NCBI GenBank assembly: GCA_031177445.1
Contig: JAPSGP010000001.1
Location: 1-28,793 of the forward strand
Reading direction: 5' to 3'
DNA length: 28,793 nucleotides
Source: Acidimicrobiia bacterium
Lineage (GTDB): Bacteria > Actinomycetota > Acidimicrobiia > IMCC26256 > JACDBD01
Part shown: positions 14,647 through 21,881 of the stretch, in pieces
How the letters are laid out: each line of letters starts with the position of its first letter
How positions within the stretch are numbered: the stretch's first letter is position 1
Position numbers and translations under genes: made by a program
Notes under the pieces: generated by a model
Databases searched by the model: none
Told to the model about the DNA's origin: nothing
Seen by the model: only the letters and a program-made list of their open reading frames with translations

Positions 14647-16215
14647 TCACGCCTCGACCCGGGTAGACGCGGGCGCGGGCGGCCGCGCGATTGGGCTCGC
14701 CCACCAGCGGTGGCGCCGAACGCGACGCAGATGCGGAAGCCACGCCATCACCAGTGCGGTCACGGCGAACAGCAACACCACCGAGACGACGACCGCCAGC
14801 GTGAAGCCGCTCGTGAACGCAGCGCGCGCCGCGTCCGCCAGGGTCTCGCCGGAGGAACCGCCCACTTCGTCGGCGACGTTCAGCGCGTCAGCGACGTTGT
14901 TCCGCGCCGCCTCCTGCTGGCCGGCCGAGAGCGACGATGTCGCGTCGGTGAGCTGCGCTGAATAGCGAAACGCGAGCACCGACCCCAGCACCGCGATGCC
15001 GAACGCGGTGCCGAACTCCCGGGTCACGTCGTTCATCGCCGAGCCCACGCCCGCTTTCTCCGGGGGCAGCTCGGACACGAGCATGCTGGTCGCGGGGGTC
15101 GTCGCGGTGCCCATGCCCAACCCGATGACGAACAGCCCGAGGATCACCCACCACGTGCTCTGCGACGTGCCGACGAACAGGAAGCACGCGGCACCGGCCG
15201 CGGTGACGAGCAACCCGGCCCCGATCGTCGCCCGCTCGCCGATGCGCCGGACGACGATGGACACGCTCGTCGCGCTGGCACACCACGAGATCGAGATCAC
15301 CGAGACCACCATGCCGACCCAAAGTGCGGAGTGGCCCTCGACGATCTGCAGGAACTGGGGAATCAGGAAGTACACGCCCCACGCCACGAAGTTGCCGACG
15401 GTGATGACCAGCGCCGGCGCCGTGAACGTCGACCGTCGAAAGAGGCGCACGTCGAGCATGGGGCGTTTGCGGCCGAGCTCCCACCTCGCGTACGCGAGGA
15501 ACGCCAGCGCTGCGATCGCGACGGCGATGAGCACGGGGGCGCCGGTCCAGCCCGTCGAAGGCGCCTCGATGAACGCGAACACCAGCGCGGAGATGCCGAG
15601 GGTCGAGAGGGCGGCACCGCCGAGATCGAGTGGTGTCTTCTCCGGGTCGCGCGATTCGGGCACGATGCGGGCACCGGCCACCAAGGCGATGACGACCACC
15701 GGCAGGTTGACCAGGAGCACCGAACCCCACCAGAAGTGGGTGAGCAGCACCCCGCCGATCGGCGGTCCGAGGATGAACCCGAGGCCGCCCACGCCCGACC
15801 AGATCCCGATCGCCTTGACCCGCTCCTCGGGCGGGAAGACGTGGGTGATGATCGACAGCGTCCCGGGCATCAGCATCGCGGCACCGAGTCCCATGAGGGC
15901 TCGCGCCGCGATCAACAGCGCCGGGTCGGGCGAGAACGCCCCGAGCGTCGCCGCGACGCCGAACACCACCAGCCCGGCGTCGAGCACCAGCTTGCGCCCG
16001 AAGCGATCGCCGGCGGCGCCACCGGTGACGACCAGCCCCGCGAACACGATCCCGTACGTGGAGAAGATCCACTGCAGGTCGCTGGCGTCGGCGCCGAGCT
16101 CGCGGGTCAGGTCGGGGATCGCGACGTTGAGGATGGTGATCGCCATCCCGACGAGCGTCAGCGAGACGCACAGGACGGCCAGGATCCAGTAGCGGCCTCG
16201 GTACTCGGTCGGCAC
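14647..16215 (-). CDS. MFS transporter, DHA2 (EmrB/QacA) family, 14 transmembrane segments
   Basis: This 522-residue polytopic membrane protein begins RGRYWILAVLCVSLTLVGMAI, then TILNVAIPDLTRELGADASDLQW, the helix-1 motif of DHA2 drug:H+ antiporters. Motif A is GAAGDRFGRKLVL in loop 2-3; motif C-like SGVGGLGFILGPPIGGVL lies in helix 5. The length and hydrophobic pattern fit 14 helices. Late in the protein, SELPPEKAGVGSAMNDVTREFGTAFGIAVLG is also typical of the family. It probably exports a toxic or secreted small molecule. The GTG is 24 bases downstream of the cupin stop, in the same operon. Confidence 0.92.
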   Translation of the reverse strand: MPTEYRGRYWILAVLCVSLTLVGMAITILNVAIPDLTRELGADASDLQWIFSTYGIVFAGLVVTGGAAGDRFGRKLVLDAGLVVFGVAATLGAFSPDPALLIAARALMGLGAAMLMPGTLSIITHVFPPEERVKAIGIWSGVGGLGFILGPPIGGVLLTHFWWGSVLLVNLPVVVIALVAGARIVPESRDPEKTPLDLGGAALSTLGISALVFAFIEAPSTGWTGAPVLIAVAIAALAFLAYARWELGRKRPMLDVRLFRRSTFTAPALVITVGNFVAWGVYFLIPQFLQIVEGHSALWVGMVVSVISISWCASATSVSIVVRRIGERATIGAGLLVTAAGAACFLFVGTSQSTWWVILGLFVIGLGMGTATTPATSMLVSELPPEKAGVGSAMNDVTREFGTAFGIAVLGSVLAFRYSAQLTDATSSLSAGQQEAARNNVADALNVADEVGGSSGETLADAARAAFTSGFTLAVVVSVVLLFAVTALVMAWLPHLRRVRRHRWWASPIARPPAPASTRVEA

Positions 16216-16239
16216 GGGCCGGCCCGACGAGGATGCCGG

Positions 16240-16566
16240 TCAGTCCTTGAGCTCGACCACGATCTCGTAGAACGTCTCGTTGCCCGTGTTGATCGCGGTC
16301 TCGATGCCGCCCCGCTCGGCGTAGATCACGTTGCCGGGCGAGATGTCGCCCTCGACCCGTCCGAGCCTGCCCCACGGCCCACCGGAGTCGGGCTCGAAGT
16401 CGGCGGCCATCTTGTCGCCCGCGATCTGGATCATCACGTAGTCGTTCTCGTGACGATGGAGGTCCGACTTCTCACCGGGCTCGAGCCGCATCTCCCAGAT
16501 GCGCACCCGGTCGTTCTCCATCAGCAGCTTGGTGGCGATGTCGCCGAACTGGCGAATGTCGGCCAT
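16240..16566 (-). CDS. Small cupin-domain protein
   Basis: This 108-residue single-domain beta-barrel has cupin motif 1 around EPGEKSDLHRHENDYVMIQIAG, with the HxH metal pair, and a second motif near GNVIYAERGGIETAINTGNETFYEIVVELKD. Small cupins act as isomerases, dioxygenases or ligand sensors; no specific activity can be read. The ATG has an AGGGGGA ribosome binding site. It is the first gene of an operon with the MFS exporter, and diverges from the D-2-hydroxyacid dehydrogenase (82 bases between starts). An AT-richer GATAAT at 16609-16614 in that gap could be a plus-strand -10. Confidence 0.85.
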   Translation of the reverse strand: MADIRQFGDIATKLLMENDRVRIWEMRLEPGEKSDLHRHENDYVMIQIAGDKMAADFEPDSGGPWGRLGRVEGDISPGNVIYAERGGIETAINTGNETFYEIVVELKD

Positions 16567-16648
16567 CCGTCCCCCTCGGTTCCACGCTCCGATGCACATC
16601 TGAGCGGCGATAATTCGGCTCCAGACACGCATCGTAGAGGGGGAGAGC

Positions 16649-17707
16649 ATGGCGGACACGGTGGTCGTCGGGGTGCTGTACCCGCCGCAGTGGTACGGCG
16701 ACCTCGACGGGTTCGGTCATGAGCTCGAGCGGATCGAGCAGCTCGACCCCCGCATCGAGGTCGTCGCCGAGTCCTACGACGAACCCCACGAGCTGCGCAG
16801 CGCACGGGGCAAGCCCGGGGTCGGCGAGCTGCGCGACCGCGCCCCGGCGCTCACCGACACCCAGCGCGCCGCCTTCGCCCGCGTCGAGGTCGCGCTCGCG
16901 ATCGACCTGCCGTTCGATGTCGGGGCGATCGCGCCCGAGCTGCGGTGGGTGCAGGCGGTCGGCGCCGGGACCGGGCAGCTCCAGTCGGCCGGGCTCGCCG
17001 AGGCCGGCATCCGGCTGACCTCGGCCGCGGGCGCCAACGCCGTGGGCATCGCCGAGTTCGCGCTCGCGCGCGTACTCGCGCACTGGAAGCAGTTCCGCGA
17101 GCTCGACGAGGCGCAGCGCCGCCACGAATGGGAACCGCGTTTCGGCCGCCAGCTCGCCGGCTGCACACTGGGGCTGCTCGGGCTCGGTGCGATCAACAGC
17201 GCGGTGGCAGCGCGGGCTCACGCCTTCGGCATGCAGGTGCTCGCGACCCGGCGCTCAGCGACACCGGGCGCGACCGCGCCGCACGTCGACGAGCTGTTCC
17301 CCACGACGGAGCTGCACGCAATGCTCGGTTGCTGCGACGTCGTCATCGCCGCGGTCCCCGAGACGCCCGAGACGCGGGGCCTGATCGACGCCGAGGCCAT
17401 CGCCGCCATGAAGCCGGGCGCGTTCTTCTGCAACGTGGGGCGCGGATCACTCGTCGACGAAGCCGCGCTCATCGACGCGCTCGAACGCGGTCACCTCAGC
17501 GCCGCCGCCCTCGACGTCGCCAGCATCGAGCCGCTCCCGCCCGACCACCCTCTGTGGGACACCCGCAACCTCTATCTCTCGCCCCACGCGGCGACGTCGC
17601 CGTCGGCCCTGTTCGTGAACCTGCACGAGCTCTTCCTCGACAACCTCCGCCGCTACCTCGCCGGTGAGCCCCTCGCCAACGAGGTCGAGCTGACGCGCGG
17701 CTACTAG
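16649..17707 (+). CDS. D-isomer-specific 2-hydroxyacid dehydrogenase (NAD-binding)
   Basis: This 352-residue protein has an N-terminal catalytic domain interrupted by a Rossmann domain. The fingerprint LGLLGLGAINSAVAARAHAFGMQVLATRRS lies near residue 175. The conserved catalytic Arg is in CNVGRGSLVDEAALIDAL, Glu in DVASIEPLPPDHPLW and His in YLSPHAATSP. The GxGxxG motif reads GLGAIN, with Asn at the final Gly. Family members reduce 2-keto acids or oxidise D-2-hydroxy acids. It starts at ATG with a strong GAGGGGGAGA ribosome binding site. The neighbouring cupin and exporter are divergent, so a functional link is possible but unproven. Confidence 0.92.
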   Translation: MADTVVVGVLYPPQWYGDLDGFGHELERIEQLDPRIEVVAESYDEPHELRSARGKPGVGELRDRAPALTDTQRAAFARVEVALAIDLPFDVGAIAPELRWVQAVGAGTGQLQSAGLAEAGIRLTSAAGANAVGIAEFALARVLAHWKQFRELDEAQRRHEWEPRFGRQLAGCTLGLLGLGAINSAVAARAHAFGMQVLATRRSATPGATAPHVDELFPTTELHAMLGCCDVVIAAVPETPETRGLIDAEAIAAMKPGAFFCNVGRGSLVDEAALIDALERGHLSAAALDVASIEPLPPDHPLWDTRNLYLSPHAATSPSALFVNLHELFLDNLRRYLAGEPLANEVELTRGY

Positions 17708-17717
17708 AAACGAGCTC

Positions 17718-17753
17718 AGCCGCGACCGAGGACGGCGTCGGGCCGCGGCGGCT
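17718..17753. terminator. GC-rich hairpin between convergent genes
   Basis: AGCCGC (17718-17723) pairs with GCGGCT (17748-17753), with a nested CCGA/TCGG stem inside. It spans the gap between the convergent stop codons of the dehydrogenase and quinone oxidoreductase genes. There is no U-tract on either strand, so it would be a weak or Rho-assisted terminator. Confidence 0.3.
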
Positions 17754-18736
17754 CAGGGGACGAGCATGACTTTGCCCACGGTGGCGCGGGACTCAAGGGC
17801 CCAGTGTGCGGCAGCGGCGTCGGCGAGGGGGAAGTGCTGTCCGATCACGGGCACGAGCCGGCCGGCGGCGAGGGCTGCGAGTGCCTCCTCCTCGAGCCCG
17901 CGCAACCCACCGGGTCGCTGCTGGATGCGCGCGCCGATGGCGCCCGAGACGGTGACGCCCTTGGAGAAGATGTCGCTCGCAGAGAGCTCGGTCAACACGC
18001 CGGACGAGTAGCCGAAGAGGATGAGCCGTCCACCCGGGCCGAGCAGCTCGAGCGCGGTTCGTCCGACGTCGCCGCCAACGCCGTCGAGCGCCACCGTCAC
18101 GTCGCGACCGTCGAGCGCGTCGCGCATCAGCTTGCTCCAGTCGGGCGAGAGGTAGTCGACGGCGAAGTGCGCGCCGAGCGCACGAGCTCGCTCGACCTTG
18201 GCCCCGCCGCCGGCGACGCCGACGACGGTGGCGCCGGCATTGCGACCTGCCTGCACGAGCAGGGAGCCGAGCCCGCCGGCGGCCGCGGTGACCAGCACCA
18301 CGTCGTCGGTAGTCAGCTGCGCGACCTCGAGGAGCGCCAGTGCAGTGCGCCCGGTCCCGATCATCGCCACCGCCGCGTCGGTGGCGACGCCGTCCCGCAG
18401 CACATGGAGCGACGTGACGTTGGCCACCGCGAGCTCCGCGTAGCCGCCGCTCGCCATGCCGAGGTGCGCCACCACCCGGCGATCGAGCCAGTCGTCGCCG
18501 ACCTGATCCCCGACCCTCTCCACCACGCCTGCGACCTCGCGTCCGGGCGTCATGGGCAGCTCCGACCGCGGGAACGGCCCGCCCTCGATGCCGGCGCGGA
18601 TGTTGGTGTCGACGAGGTGCACGCCCGCGGCCGCGACCCGGATCAGCACCTGGCCGGCGCCGGGCACCGGATCGGCGACCTCCTCGTAGCGCAGCGTCTC
18701 GGGCGGCCCGAACTCGTGCTGGCGAATGGCGTGCAT
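17753..18736 (-). CDS. NADPH:quinone oxidoreductase-like protein, SoxR-type promoter
   Basis: This 327-residue medium-chain dehydrogenase lacks zinc ligands. Its GroES-like domain opens MHAIRQHEFGPPETLRYEEVAD, then VAAAGVHLVDTNIRAG and GREVAGVVERVGDQV. The nucleotide motif TAAAGGLGSLLVQAGRNAGA is the AxxGxxG type of quinone reductases, and DYLSPDWSK follows the second Rossmann strand. The start has AGGAGG about ten bases upstream. The upstream region carries a MerR-family promoter with a SoxR-like dyad. In Streptomyces and Pseudomonas, SoxR regulons include oxidoreductases that handle redox-active quinones or antibiotics, which fits this gene well. No soxR gene is in the window, so control would be in trans. 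Confidence 0.92.
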   Translation of the reverse strand: MHAIRQHEFGPPETLRYEEVADPVPGAGQVLIRVAAAGVHLVDTNIRAGIEGGPFPRSELPMTPGREVAGVVERVGDQVGDDWLDRRVVAHLGMASGGYAELAVANVTSLHVLRDGVATDAAVAMIGTGRTALALLEVAQLTTDDVVLVTAAAGGLGSLLVQAGRNAGATVVGVAGGGAKVERARALGAHFAVDYLSPDWSKLMRDALDGRDVTVALDGVGGDVGRTALELLGPGGRLILFGYSSGVLTELSASDIFSKGVTVSGAIGARIQQRPGGLRGLEEEALAALAAGRLVPVIGQHFPLADAAAAHWALESRATVGKVMLVP

Positions 18737-18772
18737 CGTCGTCGCCTCCTCGCGGCGGAATGCTCGGAGCCG

Positions 18773-18803
18773 ACCGTATGACCTCAAGCGAACTCGAGGT
18801 CAA
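18773..18803 (-). promoter_or_regulatory. SoxR/MerR-type promoter and operator of the quinone oxidoreductase gene
   Basis: Read on the minus strand: -35 TTGACC (18803-18798), a 19-base spacer, -10 TACGGT (18778-18773). The spacer holds most of a dyad, TGACCTCAAG-CGAA-CTCGAGGTCA on the plus strand at 18779-18802, with 9 of 10 symmetric positions. Its 18-base core CCTCAAGCGAACTCGAGG matches the E. coli soxS SoxR box CCTCAAGTTAACTTGAGG at 15 of 18. A 19-base spacer with an in-spacer dyad is the hallmark of MerR-family DNA-distortion activation. The predicted start near 18766 gives a 30-base leader to the ATG at 18736. Confidence 0.88.
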
Positions 18804-18936
18804 GCCGATGGGCGTCGATCGGACCTGATTCGATCCGGTACATCTGGGCGTTGATCTGTACCCCGTGACGTCGGAGCACGGGAGGCTCCCGCGCGCGAGG
18901 AGCCGCAAAGCTGCCCTGCGGCGGTTCCGCGATCAG

Positions 18937-19007
18937 CCCGTCGAACGTGTTGTTGCTCCGTTCACCACACATTTCGGTGTCGATGGAGCAATAGCACGTT
19001 CGACGGG
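18937..19007 (+). ncRNA. 71-base intergenic hairpin, possible structured RNA element (class unknown)
   Basis: Positions 18937-18962 pair with 18982-19007 in 26 consecutive pairs. Twenty-two are Watson-Crick and four are G-U in the plus-strand RNA (18950/18994, 18952/18992, 18960/18984, 18962/18982). The apical 19 bases can add a CACC/GGTG stem with a shift. On the minus strand those four would be A-C mismatches. It sits 20 bases past the minus-strand crotonase stop, with no U-tract either way. It could be a plus-strand structured RNA, a repeat element, or a terminator-like stem. The rest of 18804-18936 shows no gene. Confidence 0.45.
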
Positions 19008-19026
19008 AAGTCGCGCGACGAGCGGC

Positions 19027-19833
19027 TCACATCGGGTTCCAGCGCGGGGCGCGCTTCTCCCGAAACGCGGCCGCCGCCTCGGTCATGTTCCCGGTGAACG
19101 TGCCGAGCACCTGCTGGCGGTTCTCGAGCTCGATGGCGTGCCGCAAGCTGGGCGCGTCGACGTTCGTCCACAGGCCCTTCTTGGTCATCCAGATCCCGTA
19201 ATCGCTGTGCTCGGCGATCTGGTCCACCAACCTGATCGCGGCGTCGACGTGTTCGCCTTCGGGCACCAGGTCGTTCAGCATCCCGAATGCCAACGCCTCC
19301 TCGCCGGAGAAATGGCGCCCGGTGAGCATGAGCTCGGCGGCGCGGCTGGCGCCGACGATGCGGGGCAGGAAGTAGCTCACGCCGACGTCGCACGACGACA
19401 GGCCCACCCGGATGAAGACCGCACCGAACCGGGCCGTCGGCGTCGCGACCCGAAGGTCGCAGGCGAGCGCCAGCGCCAGTCCCCCGCCGACGGCGGCGCC
19501 GTGCACGGCCGCGATTACCGGCTTCTCGCACTCGTGCACCGCCAGGACGAGCTCGGCCAGGTGCTCCTGGAACCGGTACACGAGCCCGACCGGGCCGCGC
19601 CCGTCGGTGTCGGGCGCGGGATCGTCCTCGCCCGACAGGTCGGCGCCGGCGCAGAAGCCCTTGCCGGCGCCGGTGAGCACGATCGCGGCGACGCCGCGGG
19701 CGCGGTTCAGCGACGCGAACGCTTCCTTGGCGTCCGTCACCAGCGACGCCGACAGGGCGTTGAGGTGTTCGGGCCGGTTCAGGGTGACGACCGGCACCGA
19801 CGGCCGGGCGGTGTCGACGTCGACGTAGGGCAT
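19027..19833 (-). CDS. Crotonase-fold protein (enoyl-CoA hydratase/isomerase family) lacking hydratase glutamates
   Basis: This 268-residue protein has crotonase hallmarks: VVTLNRPEHLNALS, the first oxyanion loop GKGFCAGADLSGED and the second loop HGAAVGGGLALALACDLRVA. The two catalytic Glu residues of rat mitochondrial hydratase (E144, E164) fall at Ala120 and Phe140. Asp149 in SSCDVGVSYFLPRIVG aligns with the essential Asp204 of dienoyl-CoA isomerase. It is therefore more likely an isomerase or other crotonase reaction than a hydratase. The ATG at 19833 was preferred over an in-frame ATG at 19860 because it begins the first strand and has GGGGGT upstream. It diverges from a MarR regulator across a 20-base palindrome that covers its likely -10. 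Confidence 0.88.
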   Translation of the reverse strand: MPYVDVDTARPSVPVVTLNRPEHLNALSASLVTDAKEAFASLNRARGVAAIVLTGAGKGFCAGADLSGEDDPAPDTDGRGPVGLVYRFQEHLAELVLAVHECEKPVIAAVHGAAVGGGLALALACDLRVATPTARFGAVFIRVGLSSCDVGVSYFLPRIVGASRAAELMLTGRHFSGEEALAFGMLNDLVPEGEHVDAAIRLVDQIAEHSDYGIWMTKKGLWTNVDAPSLRHAIELENRQQVLGTFTGNMTEAAAAFREKRAPRWNPM

Positions 19834-19853
19834 CCGGACCCCCAGGGTGGACG

Positions 19854-19873
19854 CTTGCATGTATACATGCAAG
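19854..19873. promoter_or_regulatory. Perfect 20-base palindrome, probable MarR operator over two divergent -10 elements
   Basis: CTTGCATGTATACATGCAAG is perfectly self-complementary. MarR dimers typically bind 16-22 base palindromes next to their own gene. Its centre supplies TATACA on both strands: 19862-19867 for the regulator and 19865-19860 for the crotonase gene. Occupancy would therefore block both promoters. It lies 10 bases before the GTG at 19883. Confidence 0.8.
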
Positions 19874-19882
19874 AGTTGGCGG

Positions 19883-20365
19883 GTGACGACGAGCCCCGAT
19901 CCTGCTCCCCATGTGCACGAGATCGCCAGCTTCATGGAGCTGGTGACCGACATGGCCCGCACGCCCGGCTATCGCGACCGGCTCCTCCAGCGGGCGCGGG
20001 TCCCGCTGACCCGGTCGGGCTCCGCGGTCCTGTCGACGGTCGAGCGGGCCGGGCCGCTCGCGGTCTCGGAGCTCGCCGAGCGTCTCGGCGTCGACCAGTC
20101 CACCGCCAGCCGTCAGGTCAAGCCGCTCCAGGAGCGAGGCCTCATCAGCCGCACCAGCGACCCGGCTGACCGCCGCTCGAGCCTCCTGTCGATCACCGCC
20201 GCCGGACGGCGCGTGCGCAGCCGGGTGCGCGACGCGGTGCTCGACGACATCGACACCGCGCTGCGCGACTGGCCGCTCGAGGAGCGCACTCGGCTCGGCA
20301 CCCTGCTCGACCGCTTCGGGGCTGCACTGCGCGAGACGGTCGACTCGGTGCCCGCGCATCCGTGA
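19883..20365 (+). CDS. MarR-family transcriptional regulator
   Basis: This 160-residue winged-helix dimer protein has an N-terminal dimerisation helix HVHEIASFMELVTDMART, then SAVLSTVERAGPLAVSELAERLGVDQSTASRQVKPLQERGLISR (HTH, residues about 50-95) and the wing SDPADRRSSLLSITAAGRR with the conserved Asp-x-x-Asp-Arg-Arg. The C-terminal dimer helix is rich in Leu and Arg. The GTG at 19883 was chosen because earlier in-frame starts lie inside the palindrome and would add residues encoded by the operator. The gene overlaps the DHA2 exporter by four bases (GTGA), the usual MarR-exporter pairing. It probably autorepresses through the adjacent palindrome and responds to a small phenolic or acyl-CoA ligand; that is inference. 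Confidence 0.93.
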   Translation: MTTSPDPAPHVHEIASFMELVTDMARTPGYRDRLLQRARVPLTRSGSAVLSTVERAGPLAVSELAERLGVDQSTASRQVKPLQERGLISRTSDPADRRSSLLSITAAGRRVRSRVRDAVLDDIDTALRDWPLEERTRLGTLLDRFGAALRETVDSVPAHP

Positions 20366-21840
20366 CGGCGGCCCCGACGTCGACTGGGGCGCGGCCGGTC
20401 GGGGGACGACGCCTCGTCGTCATCTTCGTCGGGCTCCAGCTCGGGATGATGCTGAGCACGCTCGACAACACGATCGTCGCCACCGCGCTGCCGACGATCT
20501 CGCGCGAGCTCGGCGGGATCTCGCGGCTCTCGTGGGTCATCACCGCCTATCTGCTGGCGCAGGTCACGTCGATGCCGTTGTTCGGCAAGCTCGGCGACCT
20601 CTACGGGCGCAAGCGCGTGTTCCTCGTCGCGGTCACGCTCTTCGTCGCCGGTTCGGTCGCCTGTGGTGCCGCCCAGTCCATCGACCAGCTCATCGTGTTC
20701 CGGGGCTTGCAAGGCCTGGGTGCGGGCGGAATCGGACCGCTGGCCATGGCGATCGTCGCCGACATCGTGCCGGCGCGGCAACTGGGACGCTGGCTGGGAT
20801 ACCAGGGGGCGCTGTTCGCGATCGCCAGCGTCGCCGGGCCGCTCGTCGGCGGCGTGTTCGTCGACCAGCTCAGCTGGCGGTGGGCGTTCTACGTGAACAT
20901 CCCGGTGGCCGCCGTCGGGCTCGTGATCGTCGGCACCTCGTTGCACCTGCCGTATCGCCGCATCCCGCACTCGATCGACTACCTGGGGTCGGCGCTGCTC
21001 GTCGGCGCGCTGTCGTCGCTCGTCCTGCTCGTGAGCGGGGGCGGCGAGTCGTGGCCATGGCTGTCGCCGATGACCGTTGGCCTCGCGGTCACGGCTGTGC
21101 TCCTCGGCCTGCTCTTCGTGCGCCGGCAGCGTTGTGCCGTCGAACCGGTCCTCCCCCTGCGACTGCTCGCCAATCCCATCGTGCGGGTGATCAACCCGAT
21201 CAACTTCGCCAGCGGCATGCTCCTGCTCTGCGGTGTCTTCTTCATCCCCGTGTTCCTGCAGGAGGTGTCCGGGGTCAGCGCGTTCGAGTCCGGGCTGCTG
21301 CTCTCGCCGCTGATGTTCGGAGCAGCCATCGGAACGCTGATCGCCGGGCAACGGGTGGAGCGCACGGGCCGCTACCGGCGCTGGCCGATCGTGGGCTCGC
21401 TCCTGATGACCCTGGGTGTCGCGATGCTGGCGACGCTGCGCGAGACCACGCCCGTCGGCCTCGCGATCGCGTTCGGCGGGGTGCTCGGCCTCGGCGTCGG
21501 CTTCGTCATGCAGACGACGTTGCTGGCGGTGCAGAACAGCGTCGAGCACCGGGAGCTCGGGATCGCGACGTCCACCGCGCTCCTGCACCGCCTCCTCGGC
21601 CCGACGGTGGGCACCCCGATCTTCGGCGCGGTGCTGAACGCCGGGCTCCCTGACGGCGGTCCGCGGACGGCCGCCGACTTCGCCCACGCGCTCCCACCGG
21701 TGTTCCTCGCCGCGGTGCCCGTCGGCATCCTGTCGTTCCTCGTCGCGCTGCGGCTCCGGGAGCGGCCGCTGCGCGAGCACGCCCACTTCGGCCCCGACAC
21801 CATTGACGTCCCGGTTTTTGGCGTCGCAGGACCCGAATAA
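20362..21840 (+). CDS. MFS transporter, DHA2 (EmrB/QacA) family drug exporter
   Basis: This 492-residue protein with about 14 membrane segments has helix 1 carrying the DHA2 signature MLSTLDNTIVATALPTISREL, with the acidic Asp used in proton coupling. Motif A is GKLGDLYGRKRVF, motif B-like VFRGLQGLGAGGIGPLAM, and motif C-like ASVAGPLVGGVFVDQLSWRW. Start GTG overlaps the MarR stop, so the two are co-transcribed and coupled. It probably exports the regulator's inducer. The last codons (FGVAGPE) are encoded by the left arm of a hairpin, and the TAA stop sits in its loop, which suggests the C-terminus was extended by a repeat or terminator. Confidence 0.93.
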   Translation: MTAAPTSTGARPVGGRRLVVIFVGLQLGMMLSTLDNTIVATALPTISRELGGISRLSWVITAYLLAQVTSMPLFGKLGDLYGRKRVFLVAVTLFVAGSVACGAAQSIDQLIVFRGLQGLGAGGIGPLAMAIVADIVPARQLGRWLGYQGALFAIASVAGPLVGGVFVDQLSWRWAFYVNIPVAAVGLVIVGTSLHLPYRRIPHSIDYLGSALLVGALSSLVLLVSGGGESWPWLSPMTVGLAVTAVLLGLLFVRRQRCAVEPVLPLRLLANPIVRVINPINFASGMLLLCGVFFIPVFLQEVSGVSAFESGLLLSPLMFGAAIGTLIAGQRVERTGRYRRWPIVGSLLMTLGVAMLATLRETTPVGLAIAFGGVLGLGVGFVMQTTLLAVQNSVEHRELGIATSTALLHRLLGPTVGTPIFGAVLNAGLPDGGPRTAADFAHALPPVFLAAVPVGILSFLVALRLRERPLREHAHFGPDTIDVPVFGVAGPE

Positions 21841-21862
21841 TCCGGGTTCTGCGACGCCAGAA
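21816..21862. terminator. 20-pair hairpin enclosing the exporter stop codon
   Basis: Positions 21816-21835 pair with 21843-21862 around a 7-base loop AATAATC; two pairs are G-U in the plus sense. The exporter TAA (21838-21840) lies in the loop. It also lies 20 bases past the stop of the minus-strand beta-propeller gene, so it could serve both convergent genes. No downstream U-tract is present on either strand. Confidence 0.5.
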
Positions 21863-21881
21863 CGGTGCGCGTCGGCGCGGC

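Noticed and set aside
18784..18972. 62-codon minus-strand frame in the quinone reductase-crotonase gap
   Set aside because: It covers the SoxR dyad and the left hairpin arm, has no ribosome binding site and no recognisable similarity.
19847..19882. Earlier in-frame starts for the MarR gene (GTG 19847, ATG 19859)
   Set aside because: They lie in or before the operator palindrome and would add Cys/Trp-containing residues atypical of MarR N-termini; the predicted transcription start is after them.
21815..21862. Classical intrinsic terminator at the exporter end
   Set aside because: The T-run is on the 5' side of the stem in the plus sense, and neither strand has U residues after the stem, so only a generic hairpin is claimed.
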